Below, one piece after another: positions 32,451 to 43,400 of a stretch of 64,000 nt of DNA. The notes below the pieces were generated by a model. That model made no database searches. It was given only the letters and a program-made list of their open reading frames with translations, and was not told the origin of the DNA. The DNA is from Hyaloscypha bicolor E (Eukaryota > Ascomycota > Leotiomycetes > Helotiales > Hyaloscyphaceae). Each line of letters opens with the position of its first letter. Positions within the stretch are counted from its first letter, which is position 1. Location of the stretch: contig NW_020194517.1 in the NCBI RefSeq assembly GCF_002865645.1, positions 1,116,001-1,180,000 of the forward strand, read 5' to 3'. Position numbers and translations under genes: made by a program.

Positions 32451-33540
32451 GGGATGCGGGACTATGTGTGACACTCACCGAAACCGCGGAGGATTTCTGG
32501 CTTGGGGCTGGAGAGTTGATGCCCGGGGTCAAAAGATTTGACCAACAATAGAGCTACCAGAAATTCCCGCATGCAGCACATCCTCTGTTCATGTCAGCTG
32601 AAGCTCTGAACACTTGCTACCTCCCATTCACCCATGCCGACCAACTAACTCTCACCGTGCCTCGGTTTATACCCGCTACAAATTGAAAACCATACAGCCA
32701 CATCAAGCAATGGGTGCATCTTCTCTGCTCTCACTCCAATTGAGAAAGAGAAATCTAGGATCGGTAATCCTTTTGTCCAAAGACATCCCGGAATGGCTGA
32801 CTGCCGCAAGACTGCAGGTTCCGAGCAGCCCCGGCATTGTCTTCCACGGACGGCGAGCTAGTTATCAAGACAGGAATTGGTGTGCCAGTGGTGAGTCAAT
32901 CAGCAGCAAACTTCTTCTAACAGCCCACAGGAGTTTGCTATTACAGCTGCAGCCGGCTGAGTTCTTGTCCCAAACTTCCTTAGAAACAGGGCGTTCCGAT
33001 GCTCGAATACTATCTAGTGTCGATGCACTGCAGTTCCGGAACATAGCCAGGCTAAGAATATACCACAAGACATCGTACTGTAGCGTATCATGCTGCTATA
33101 CCTCTCACTCGATAGGTCGGCCTCTCCCAGGCAGATATATTAATCCAGTAATAGAAAGAGTGGGGACCGTTCCCTTTCCAAACTGGCGAGGGGCCAGACA
33201 CTGACTACAAAACGGTCCTGGATCCGCTGCATCAAACTGCAGGTGGGTGCGGAGACCTGCACAAATAGAACAGCTGCAGTTGCCTCGCTTTGAGCTTTGG
33301 TAGTGATTCCCAGCCAATGGGCCAGCTCAGCTGGGGTCATTGAATTTCGAGGACGGGATCGAAAGCGCAGGCGCAGGCGCATCCCGAAAAATAGCAAATC
33401 GCCCAAGCTCATCGAATGTTTCCCCTGGCGAAGGACTAATCAGCAGCGGTGAGACGGCCAATAACAAGTCGTCGCCTGTTCCAATCAGCACAGCACCAAG
33501 CCACTGATGCACGATTTTTTGTTCCACCAGCTACTCTTTT
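32451..33540. other. Gene-poor stretch
   Basis: 1.1 kb. A plus-strand frame of 196 codons at 32614-33204 has no motif and no clear splice context; I do not support it as a gene. Confidence 0.4.
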
Positions 33541-33680
33541 CCCCCCCCCCCCCCCCCCCTAAATAAATGTAATAGTGGGTCCCCGCAAAAACCAGCCTGG
33601 CACGGTCCAGTTGTTCTACAAAAAGAAACCCCTGCACTTTGACCCACTGTTACATTTAATTAGGGGGAGGGGGGGGGGAG
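33541..33680 (+). mobile_element. MITE with C-tract terminal inverted repeats
   Basis: The left end is a run of 19 C followed by TAAATAAATGTAATAGTGGGT. The right end, read in reverse complement, is a C-rich run followed by TAATTAAATGTAACAGTGGGT. The arms are thus about 28 nt plus the homopolymer, separated by about 55 nt. No coding capacity and no clear target duplication. The family is unassigned. Confidence 0.6.
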
Positions 33681-34954
33681 TAATGCAAAGGGGAACTTTG
33701 AGACAACTCAGTAAGGGCCGCTTTGAGTGGCTCGCTTGGACGCCCACCCGCCCACACCAAAAAAATTCTTCCGCATTCTTGTACGTGCCGTTCACTGCAT
33801 ATAGCGCGGCCCAACTCTTCTGTGGACGGAATCGAAACAGATTCAAGGGAATGGCTGAAAGCCGGTGGGCCTAGGCCGTCGAATTTGGAGGGAAGTATCG
33901 AATTGCCGAACAAGACAAGTAAGTCAGTTGTGAGCCGTTATGTCCGACCCAGATTTCATGTTAAGCGGTAAGATACGGTTTGTGGATTTTGTGTGTGACA
34001 CCGACTAAAAAGGGTAGCAAGACGGGCGTGCTCTAACGAATACTAAGTTCGCTCGAAAAAGAAAAGAGATACAAGGGGAAACGAGGGATGAAACCACCTT
34101 AGACGTTGAGCCATGTGGGGGACTGTGAGGCTCTTTTGACAGGAGTGGGATGTTTGGATGGGGAATCCGCTGCAGGATCATAACCCCAGGATTACCTAGC
34201 GGTTGCCTCGATCTGACAACGCACACGTCTAGATAGCAAGGTGCATGTGATCCACGAGAGGGGTAAGGCTTCGGGGTAAGATAAAACAAGGCCTGTAAGA
34301 CGGTCGACTAGGGTTTTATATTGGGTACATGCTTCTCTCAATTGGAGCCCGATGCAAAACCTCAAGTAGCCATGTCTGGCCGCGGGCTATTGAAGAGCAA
34401 AGTCGGCTTAGTAACTCCTCTCGACATACTCATTGCGGACAAGTTTTGATTAGAAACCGAATCATGTAACAACGTGCCAAGATTTCACTGATTAGACATC
34501 ACTTGGTAAGTCATTTCAGGGGCTTGCTTGGCCGCAACATCGAAGCGTTGGGGGGGAAAATACCCCTTCCTGCGAACTGATGACAAAATAATAGCAGAAC
34601 AAACCAAACGCAAGATCGCGATCACTTGATCACCAAAATAATTAGTGCAACAAAATATTTCCGTCCCGAAGGAACTATGTTTAACGAGTTATATTATCTG
34701 CATCTCTGTAACAAGACTATCTATCTATCTCCAACAGCAAGGGTATCCGATGCCTTCCCCAAACGCCTCAATTAACCATGCAAATTAGGAGCAATGCCTT
34801 CCCCTCTTTCCTGATATACACAAGGAAATCTTTAATGATCGTGTGACCGTCAATGGCCGTATATTCATAGCCTCTCCCAAAGTCACGGAGCGTTCTGTTT
34901 CCCTTCCCTTCAATGCTCGAAAATCTCGTGGAACAATGAAGCAGTCCTGGCCGC
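33681..34954. other. Gene-poor stretch with a third copy of the micro-gene-linked repeat
   Basis: About 1.3 kb. Around 34610-34710 the sequence (ATCACTTGATCACC ... GAACTATGTTTAACGAG) resembles 31848-31925 downstream of micro-gene 4, suggesting a further lost unit. No gene supported. Confidence 0.4.
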
Positions 34955-37300
34955 TCAATTCACCGATCCTCCCTCGCTTAAGATCTCTCGCAATGCGTCA
35001 TGGTCGACCACTTCAGGCTTCACTTGACTCGGTGTCCTGGCTGTCTTTTTTATAAATCCCGGAATTGGACCTTTCTGGTTTATCCCTGGTGGACGACCCA
35101 TGAATGCTTGCATCAGATCGACGGGTGGTCCGCTGACAGCTCTCTGTTGGGATGTTGGAGTCCTCGAAGCGCCTCTGAGATCTGAGTGTGATTTCGCGGG
35201 ACTGACGCCCCATCGCCCGAAAACCCAGCCACCTAGCTTCCCGCCGATACCTTCGATCGGGTTGGAAGAGGCGATGGAGCGGTTGTCGCTGTTGTTAGCG
35301 ATGCTAGACCGCAGATAGGTGGTGCTGTCCTGTCCGTGGCGAGAGAGTGTTGGCCGTGCTGTAATCATGGAAGAGCTTGTTAGGCCGTCCATAGAAATCG
35401 CCGTTGATGGGCTCCCAAGTTTGCTATATGGACGCAGCACGGGGGTTCTTCCTGTAATTGTGAGTTGTGAAGGGCGGGACTTTAGAGTATGGATGTCAAT
35501 GCCAGAAATCGAAAGGATAGACTCGTGGGATGTGGTCCGTCGGAGACTAGGTTGAAATTGAGAGGTCCGATGGGGTTCATCCTCGTGAGTAAGCTCCTCC
35601 GTGTCATGGGACAAATCCGATGGAGTTGTGTCGTCAGTGACCTGGAGATCAGGAAGCTCTTCTACGTCGCCATCTTCTTCTTCGTGGATGATATGAGGCT
35701 GGAAATTGCTCGGAGGTATAAAGCTGCGAGCTGAGACCTCTGAATCGCGTTTCCGGTGACGAGATGGGAACTGTGGTGACATTGGGTCGACACTTGAACT
35801 TGGAGACGTGGGTCTCGACGAATCGATATCGAATCCTCTATCAAACAGCCCGCTATGTCTGTACATTGACTGCGGCGAACTCGGTACCGAAGAAGGAGCA
35901 AAGTCTGACATCTGAGCAGACTGCATTGACCATCGATTGGTCGGTGTGATCGGTGCCGGGATGGTGACTGCTGTCTGGGACAAAATCGCGTTCGCCGTGT
36001 CTTGGCCCCTAGGTGTCCTGGGAGATTGCATGCTCTTGGGCGGAGTAAACAGCGCTGTGTTGAGGGGATTGCGTTTCTTCTTCGGTCGACGAATCTCCTC
36101 TTTCTTGGGGGCGTGATAATGATGATGGATATGAAGAGCCTGGGAGATGACCTGAGGTTCCGGAGGCTCTTTGGGAGCCAGTTCTGCCCTCAGAGTCGGA
36201 GGTCCGCTGCCGTCTCCATTATCCTCCACGACTGGCTGATGCAGTAAGAGCTGTTCCCTCAGCATCTGCACCTCCTCATTCGAGTTCATGAGCATCTCCC
36301 GTAACTCGACGATTCCCATCTGCAAATTCGCATTATCCTGGAGGATATCCTTGACAAAATGTGAAACCACATTGCTACCATTCTTGCCGTTACCAGTCGT
36401 AGCCGCCGCTGCACCCTTCAGTCGTCCAGCAGCAGTATCCAATTCCCTTTCAACTGCACGTTGCCTCTCCATCCGACCTAGCACTTCGACATGTCGTTCC
36501 CTCTCATCCATCGCTTCACGTTCTATCCTCTCCAGTTGGTCGTGGAGTTCGCCCAGTCTTCGTTCGGCCTTCTTCCATCTATGTATCGCCGAACGTTCTT
36601 GTTCCTCAGTAGTGATAACAGTCTTCTGCAATAACTCTTGCTCCTGCTCCAAAGCTGCCAACTGCACCTCCAAGTCATGAGTCCGCGACGCGAGTCCCTC
36701 GAGTTTCCTTAGTTCCTGGCGCGTCGACTGAAGCGTAGCCTCCAACGACTTAATATGCGATTCCGACTCGATAACCGTGGTATTAAGCCCCTCCAACTGA
36801 TTCAACAAACCGCGATTCTCCTCGATATTCTTCGCGTTCGATTCCTCCAAGGCCTTCTTATCCGACTCGAGTTTCTCGATCTTGGCGCCCATCTCCAGGC
36901 GATCCTTCTCGGCATCGTGCATGTACTGCTCATGTCTGACAAGTAACGCCTGTAAAGCAAACGTCAGTCCTTTACTCTCTCTCAAGTCCTCTGTTTCCTC
37001 CATGGCAGCAAAACTCTGCAGAGAAAATTTCGACATCACAACATGAACCAAGCCTGGGAAAAGTCTGTTCGAGTCGTGTAATCTTGGGAACCGAAAAGTG
37101 GAGAGGTGAGGAATGCATACCTGACCAAGCTGAGCAGCAGTCCGCACTTCCTTTTCGAGGTCGTCCAGAGCCACACAGTTGTGCTTCAGGTATGCGCAAT
37201 CTGTGCGACCGCAACAACAACGAAGCTCTGGCGTCGTCGTCGAGCAGCAGGCAGGAATGCGGCCTATCAAGGCCTCGAGGTCCTCAACCTCGGCCGCCAT
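34955..37300 (-). CDS. Conserved filamentous-fungal coiled-coil protein
   Basis: Two exons, complement(34955..37015, 37121..37300), 746 aa. The start is ATG at 37300 (MAAEVEDLEALIG); the upstream in-frame extension is basic and begins without convincing context. An N-terminal Cys-rich segment (PACCSTTTPELRCCCG) is followed by a long heptad-rich coiled coil (about residues 95-330). After that come HIHHHYHAPKKEE, a disordered Ser/Pro/Thr-rich region with many SP/TP sites, and a conserved-looking GGWVFGRWGVSPAKS near the C-terminus. The pattern suggests a cytoskeleton or spindle-pole-associated scaffold regulated by proline-directed kinases, but I cannot name the family. The intron (105 nt, GTATGC...TGCAG) is a multiple of three and open, so its retention would add 35 residues. 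Confidence 0.8.
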   Translation of the reverse strand: MAAEVEDLEALIGRIPACCSTTTPELRCCCGRTDCAYLKHNCVALDDLEKEVRTAAQLGQVCIPHLSTFRFPRLHDSNRLFPGLVHVVMSKFSLQSFAAMEETEDLRESKGLTFALQALLVRHEQYMHDAEKDRLEMGAKIEKLESDKKALEESNAKNIEENRGLLNQLEGLNTTVIESESHIKSLEATLQSTRQELRKLEGLASRTHDLEVQLAALEQEQELLQKTVITTEEQERSAIHRWKKAERRLGELHDQLERIEREAMDERERHVEVLGRMERQRAVERELDTAAGRLKGAAAATTGNGKNGSNVVSHFVKDILQDNANLQMGIVELREMLMNSNEEVQMLREQLLLHQPVVEDNGDGSGPPTLRAELAPKEPPEPQVISQALHIHHHYHAPKKEEIRRPKKKRNPLNTALFTPPKSMQSPRTPRGQDTANAILSQTAVTIPAPITPTNRWSMQSAQMSDFAPSSVPSSPQSMYRHSGLFDRGFDIDSSRPTSPSSSVDPMSPQFPSRHRKRDSEVSARSFIPPSNFQPHIIHEEEDGDVEELPDLQVTDDTTPSDLSHDTEELTHEDEPHRTSQFQPSLRRTTSHESILSISGIDIHTLKSRPSQLTITGRTPVLRPYSKLGSPSTAISMDGLTSSSMITARPTLSRHGQDSTTYLRSSIANNSDNRSIASSNPIEGIGGKLGGWVFGRWGVSPAKSHSDLRGASRTPTSQQRAVSGPPVDLMQAFMGRPPGINQKGPIPGFIKKTARTPSQVKPEVVDHDALREILSEGGSVN

Positions 37301-37856
37301 GACTTGCCCTGTCAAACGCTGCCTCTTCTCGATGTTTCTTTTTGTGCGAATCCTGTGGCGCGTCGTACTGAGAGCATAATTGCGACGCAAAAGCAAAGGA
37401 CGGGGATATCTGTTGAAGTCGTGTGTCGCCGTTTCGAGTAAGAAGTGACGTGAACTAGTGGTGGTTGGGACTTGATCACAAGGTGAACAGGGTTTCGAAT
37501 GCACAGCTGGAAAGAAAAGCGGGGCCGTCGTTCGTTTGGTCAGTCAGGAACACAACGAAAATCGCTCATTCTCATTGGCCACAGTCACGGTAAAGTTCGT
37601 CACTGTGCAGGTATTCCCAGCCTTCTTTTTAATAACAGCCTATAACAGATCGCGGACTTAACGCGCCAGGGCTATTCACGCGATGTGTTGTCGTGAATCA
37701 CTTCAATAGTCACAGCTACTACGTATCTCCAGGTCCCCATCCCCCCCAAAAGATCTACAGAAAGAGACCCGTGATCAAGGGTCCCGGGCTTTCTAAACCA
37801 AAAGAACAAATCTTGATTTTGCTTCTCTAAACAAACGCCCTTTGCGATTGGTTTAA
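37301..37856. other. Intergenic between two minus-strand genes
   Basis: 556 bp, promoter of the coiled-coil gene and 3' flank of the GH43 gene. Nothing else seen. Confidence 0.5.
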
Positions 37857-38990
37857 TTACACCTGTGGCCACCCATCGGTGGACCAATTCAGGACGTTCC
37901 ATCCAAACCGATAATCTCCGTCTCCGAGTCCTATGCTTTTGTTTGCGTAGTGGTAGTAGAGAACCAACTCTTTGCTGGAATCTGTGAAGACACCCCTGTG
38001 ATTGGTTTAGTTCCATATCGAAAAAGCGAAAGGAAGCAGGAAAGCTCACTGTCCGCCAGGCCCGTAAACACTTCCGTGGCTTTCAAGCAAGATACTTCCT
38101 CCGCTCGCGGTGCATGCGACGCCATTCTGATCTAAAAATCCACCAGTGGCGGTCTTAGAACGGCACATCATGATCCTGTACTCGTCGCCTGGTGCTGGGA
38201 GAGTTCTGCTTCCATCAGCTGTGGTCAGAGACTAAATTTTCATGGCTGGCTTACTTGTCATAGCCACAGCAGATGCCGTGGGACCAGAGGAGGTAGTAAT
38301 AGTTGTTGTAGAAGAACATGTAACTGCCTTCGCAAGGTCGAGTGCCAGCGGAGTCATACTCGATGTTGTGCGTTGCGGCGCTGGTTGCTTTTGTTGCTGC
38401 TGAGTTAAGTTTCACTTGGTAAATGTCGCCCCAGAAAGAACCGAAGTTGAGATAGTAGTCGCTGCCAACTGCAACCAGGTTCGGATCAACTTGAGAAAGT
38501 TCAGCTTCTCATATTCTTAAGAATTAAATATGATATACTCACTTGCATTGTACGCCTGTCCCTTCTTCGACACAACCCCAACACCTCCTTGGTCGGTCCA
38601 TGTCCCAGGCTGCATTGTCGGGCTAGTTGCAAGTCCAATTGCACTAACCTGACTCCCAAACTCGCTTACCGCATAGTACAAATAGTACTCTTCACCCACC
38701 AAGTGCACATCCGGAGCCCAAGGGTCATTCTTCCCCGGGTTGTCAATTGAGCTCCCACTCGCCAACACATAGCCTTGAAGGGTCCAAGGTCCAGCAAGGG
38801 AGTCGGCAGTCGCGATCTCAATCCCAGTTCCTGTGTTGAATTTGAAGTATTTGCCGTCGCTGGCGCGTTGGATAATGCTTGGGTCATGGGCCCAGCAGGC
38901 GCCGGTGCAGGATCCTGGATCTGAATATGAATGGACGAGGGAGGCTAGTCCAAGGGCTATGGCCAGAAAAAGGCGGAGCAATTGAGACAT
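37857..38990 (-). CDS. Secreted endo-1,5-alpha-L-arabinanase, GH43 family
   Basis: Four exons, complement(37857..37995, 38050..38208, 38255..38489, 38543..38990), 326 aa. It cleaves arabinan side chains of pectin outside the cell. A signal peptide ([18 protein letters not shown]) precedes the mature start at YSDPGSC. Five-bladed propeller hallmarks are present: general-base Asp in HDPSIIQ, the pKa modulator in NDPWAPDVH, and general-acid Glu in RPCEGSYM. Later blocks are [30 protein letters not shown] and FGWNVLNW. All three introns use GT-AG and keep the frame; a nearer acceptor in the third (38219) was rejected because it creates a stop. Confidence 0.92.
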
Positions 38991-40457
38991 TGCGATTGGT
39001 ATGCGGATGCAGGAAAGGAACTTAGGGAGCTGTTATAGCTATCGTTGAAGGGAAAGAAACAATGAAGAGGAGAGCATTCATGGAAAGCGCCAAGATAGAT
39101 TGGACGAAGAAATATTTCTGGGTCTCTTTCTTATATCAATGAGTGGTCTGCACTTCGGGAACCCCCTTGTCGTGTTCTTCGCCGCAATATAACACCCTGC
39201 TCCACGGGGGTCCTGAAATACCGGGTAAGTACAGCTTTCGGCAAAATCTAAAGAAAGGAGAATTTAGTCACGTGTTCGCTTGTAAGCCTCCTTGTTTACG
39301 GTTGCAATCGTGCCCCCTGGAAACTGTTTTGCATTCACGATTCACTACCTCTGGGACTGCGAGATATCACGTGTTTTTGTTACTTTGTTGCACATCGCGA
39401 GATAGAAATCTCTACGCATTGAAGTGCCGGTGATCGATCGACGAACCCGCGGAAAACGAATCAATCAACTCAACTCCACCTCCTCCCTCCTTCACCCAAA
39501 ACCTGCAATACCGCTCTATTTATCATTTATAGCAAACGTTTGCAATTGCCTATAGCTTTTTGAAATTTATCGAGAGATGCGCTTTTACAAGTTAGAAAGT
39601 CAAGTTGACCATGAACGAATCGACGAAAGATTAATTTGACAGGTGGATCTCGCCTCAACCTCCATACCACAAAATCTATCTTCTCTCAAGATGTAACTCT
39701 CTGAATACCATAGAATGTTCCTTAAGCTTCTGAGTAATGCTTCAATTCAGTTATCAGCCATCCACTGGACTCCCTTGTTCGATTCCCCTTTGTCCTTTCG
39801 AAACTGCAAATCTCTGCCCTCACTATTATTCAGAATTAAGATAATTGAAGTGCAACAGCACTGCTCTTTCCAAATTTCACATATTGTTGTTGAATTTAGT
39901 ATTTTGGATACTCGGCGTATACATTGGGAAGGGATCGAAAGTTAAATCGCGGGGTTGATCGAGTTGATGGGCAAATTGACGAATTGACGAACGAAACAAA
40001 AGGACTTCATAAATCGATCGCCTCAACCACCATTTACATGAAATTACTATTTCTCAATCTCTCCAAGATCACTGGGACACTTTTTATCAATAGTGATCTT
40101 AGGATTTATTAGTTTGAATGCAGAATATAATGGAACCAGAAACTTGATAAAGTCGACCATATCGTCTTCGTCGATGCGGTCTCAAGTCGACTGTATTTGC
40201 GTTCGTAGAGCTCAATTGAATGCGATGTGCAACGAAAGCACGTGATTTTTGAGTACCAGACCACGCCCGCGGTTCTTTACTTTTTGGATTGAGAAAGTCG
40301 GTTGTGAAGACAAAAGTTGAATCGGCCATGGCTCGTCCACCAAAAGTGGGTCCCGTGATTTTCACAATATATTCTTTCTCTCCCCATCACTTCAACCCCC
40401 CAAGAATGAAATCAATCAACTAAATATCAAAAAGAAAAGGTATTGAAAAGGTAATTT
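38991..40457. other. Intergenic, no supported gene
   Basis: 1.5 kb containing the GH43 promoter. From about 39500 to 40100 it is A+T-rich with no motif-bearing frame. Confidence 0.45.
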
Positions 40458-40563
40458 GGGGACGACTGGAGTCGAACTAGCGCATTACAGTAGTTTGAAA
40501 ACTGACACATTCCGAGACACGCCTGATGTTTCCTGTGGTGCTCTACCATTGAGCTACGTCCCC
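40458..40563 (-). tRNA. tRNA-like gene with insertion, anticodon unresolved
   Basis: On the minus strand a perfect 7-bp acceptor stem (GGGGACG/CGTCCCC), D-arm GCTC/GAGC, an A box (TAGCTCAATGG), a B box (AGTTCGACTCC) and a downstream T4 terminator (40446-40449) frame 106 nt. That length would imply an intron of about 30 nt. However, the expected U33 before an anticodon is not found at the right place. The T-stem (GCTAG/CCAGT) and possible anticodon stem (CCACAG/CTGTAA) contain A-C mismatches that single G-to-A changes would explain. It may be an intron-containing tRNA I fold wrongly, or a decayed tRNA. Confidence 0.45.
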
Positions 40564-40871
40564 GTTCCAACTACTGAGAACTTCATATTTTGATTGACAA
40601 AAGGGTCATTGAATTTTGCGCGAATCTTGTAGTCGGGGCGGGGTCAGTTATAAGAAAGAGGCTCATCCGATCGTCGGACTTGGCAATCGAATCCCCATCT
40701 TACGGTCAATTGAAACGGGCACACGGATATATATAAAACTGGAACTTCGAATTTGGAGTCAGAATATTGCAAGAATTGCCATAAAGGCCTCCGCAGGGTC
40801 TTTTATTTTGCTTGTTTCCCAAGACGCCAAATAAAAGAACCCGGCCCCCTCTACAGAGGAGACCGTAATCC
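40564..40871. other. Intergenic, no supported gene
   Basis: About 300 bp between the tRNA-like gene and the stop of the Rieske/AIF-like gene; probably the 3' UTR of the latter. Confidence 0.5.
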
Positions 40872-42729
40872 TCAACTGATGGTCAAAATATCCAAACCCT
40901 TCTCAATCTCACTCTTACTCGGCATCTTCCCGCTCCGCATCAACTCACTCGCTTGCGACATCACAGGATCAACCTGCATAGTTGCAACTGCAACCACAGT
41001 CTGCCCTTTACAATAATAAGCTACGAACTTCGCCTCCTCGGGCTGGCCCTTCAACACCAGGTCGTCCCAACCATTGGGCGTGTTGCCGCAGTAGCGGAGT
41101 TGTGAGCCGAGCGCCGACCAGAAAATTGGAATGAATGGTTTGGGGGCAGCAGAGGGGTCGATGATGTTTGCTGCCACTGAGCGGCCGGCGTTTTGTGCGA
41201 CATTCCAATGCTCGATGCGGGTGAGCGCTCCTTCGCCACCTGGCCCATAGTAGGGGTAAGTTGCAATATCGCCGATCGCGTAGACATCTTTCAATCCGGA
41301 GATAGCGAAGTGTCCGTCCGTCTTGAGAGATCCATCCTTTTGGAGCTCGACTGTCTTGTTCTCCTTCAAGAACAGGGTAGCTGGTCCGACACCGGTTCCG
41401 AGGATAACTAAGTCAGCTGGTAGGCTCTCGCCACCCTTGAGCTCAATAGCTCCCACTTTGGACGAGTCGAATTTGGAGGCAACGGCCTTCTCCACTCCAG
41501 CGCTGAGCTTGAACTTGACGCCATTCTTTTCTAATAATTTTTGGAAGATCTTGCCAACTTCTTCGCCCATAACACGTTCCAAGGGAGCCTTTTCCATGCC
41601 GACGACAGTAACATCGTTGTCTTTTGCAACAGCATTTGCAACTTCCATTCCAATGAAAGAGCTTCCAATAATCACAATTTTCTTGTTCTTGACTCCGATA
41701 GCAGCCAGGATGGCCTTCACGTGAGGGACAGTTCGAAGAAGGAAGATATTGCCGAGTTCCTTGAAGCCGGGAAGAGGGAGAGACTTGGGTGTTCCACCTG
41801 TTGCCAAAACCAACTTGGTGTACGGGAAAAAACTGCCAGCCTTTGTTGAAACCTTCTTGGCAGAGAAGTCAATGCCAGTAACCTCATCAGACACAAAATC
41901 AACATTCCCCTCTTTGAACCAAGCATCGTCGCGGAGAGCGATTTTTGATGCGTCGTCGATAAGTGCTTTTGAAAGCTTGGTGCGATCAATTGGGTTGTAA
42001 CCTTCACTGCTAATCAAAGTAATTGATCCCTTGTATCCGTTCTCTCGCAGAGCTTCGAGTGTGCCCAATGCTCCGCTGCCACCTCCAACAATCACAACCT
42101 TCTCTGAACCACTGATACCTGAAATCTTGATGTTGGGCTTTCTTCGACTACCCTTGATGCTTTGTTGCTCGCCTGTGATATACACCGCGCCGTTCTTTTC
42201 GGACAGTTGGAAAGAGGGGATGGAGTCGAGAGCAGGGGCGTTTTCGATGTCTCCGTTCTTTGCGTTGAAGCAGGCGCCGTGCCAGGGGCCTAGGTAAGTA
42301 AACGTTAGTGTTTGATCTCGACTCGATGGCATGTATACTAGGGGGTTCGAGAACTTACAGGTGATTCTTCCGTCAGCTGAATAAGGAGTGCCATCTTAGT
42401 TATTCGATCTTGAGAATTGGCTTGAGGGATTACTTGCCTGTCAAAATCCCCTTAACCAACGGAGCTCCATAATGGGTGCACTTACTACCCAAAGCCGTCA
42501 CCTTTCCTCCAACATTGCACAGCAGCACTTTCCCCTCTTCAATGCCATTAACCTCCACCTCTCTCTTCTCGCCCGGCTTCAAGTCGAGGCTGCTGAGGCC
42601 TTTGAGCTTGTATTCTTGTGCCATGATTCGTGACGCAGTTGCAAAAGTTTGTATGAATTGTTGATTGCGGGGCGAAGCTTGACGGAAGAGGTGACGGCCA
42701 GTGTTGATGAAGAGTCGTGGAGAGAGCAT
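40872..42729 (-). CDS. Rieske-domain, AIF-like FAD/NAD(P) oxidoreductase, probably mitochondrial
   Basis: Three exons, complement(40872..42289, 42359..42376, 42438..42729), 575 aa. The first 50 residues are Arg/Ser-rich without acidic residues, like a mitochondrial presequence; a second possible start is MAQEYKLKG. The Rieske [2Fe-2S] ligands are split over three exons: C-T-H-Y-G-A-P in exon 1 and C-P-W-H-G-A-C in exon 3, joined by an 18-nt exon coding for the middle of ADGRITC. The first intron has a GC donor (GCAAGT). Then come the FAD-binding KVVIVGGGSGALGTLEAL, the NAD-binding KIVIIGSSFIGMEVANAV and the second FAD motif VYAIGDIA. Architecture matches animal AIFM3/Nfrl-type proteins; electron partner and role are not known from sequence. 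Confidence 0.9.
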
Positions 42730-42937
42730 AAACGGATTGAGAGGGGGAAGTGTTGTAGCGAGACTCGAAACGGTATTTGTCACTGGAGACGAAATACAAA
42801 TCGTACGTGGATGCCACTGAGCAACAGGAGGGGCGAGCTGACGAGGAGGTCGATGATGATTGGAAACGCAGCTTGCAGTGGGGTGGTTTGCAATTGATGA
42901 CCACTGATTTGTCCAGCCAGGATGTCGTCAGAGCACG

Positions 42938-43400
42938 GAAAGCCGTAAGGTTAAAGACGTGATGTGCCAGCGCCAAACGCAAAACCCGCATCCCGCTTGC
43001 ATGCTTCACCCCACCAAAAATCGCCCACACCCAGGCCTACGCCCACGCCCACTACCACTCCCCCCTCTCGCTCAGTCTCTGCTACTTCTTAAAATCTTTA
43101 CTCTCTCTCTTTAATTCTTATATATATATAAGTATAGGGGTGGAGGGGGGGGGGAGACGGGGGGCGGGCGAAAGTGAAAAGTGAAAAGTAAAAGTAAGAA
43201 GTGGAAAGGGAGAGATGGAAAGTGAACTCTGAGAGTCGAGAGTCGCGAGGAAAAGGAAGCCCTATAATATAGGCTATAGTACTAAAAAATTAGTGCTTGA
43301 CTTTTTCGTGGGGTTCGGCACAGATTTTTGGTGAGGTGAAGATGCAAGCGGGATGCGGGTTTTGCGTTTCCCGTTGGCACGTGTGATCCTTACGGCTTTC
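42938..43400. repeat. Long inverted repeat between two divergent genes
   Basis: Left arm 42938-43022, right arm 43323-43400. Both contain GAAAGCCGTAAGG, GCAAAACCCGCATCCCGC and CACCAAAAATC in the same order when the right arm is reverse-complemented; the arms differ by a few substitutions and small gaps. The 300-bp centre contains (TA)n, a G-rich tract (43141-43170) and GTGAAAA repeats. It resembles a MITE or a transcribable hairpin in the shared promoter of the Rieske/AIF-like gene and the next gene. Confidence 0.7.

Noticed and set aside
32614..33204. 196-codon open frame on the plus strand
   Set aside because: No domain, signal peptide, splice partner or paralogy; composition looks random and it lies in a relic region.
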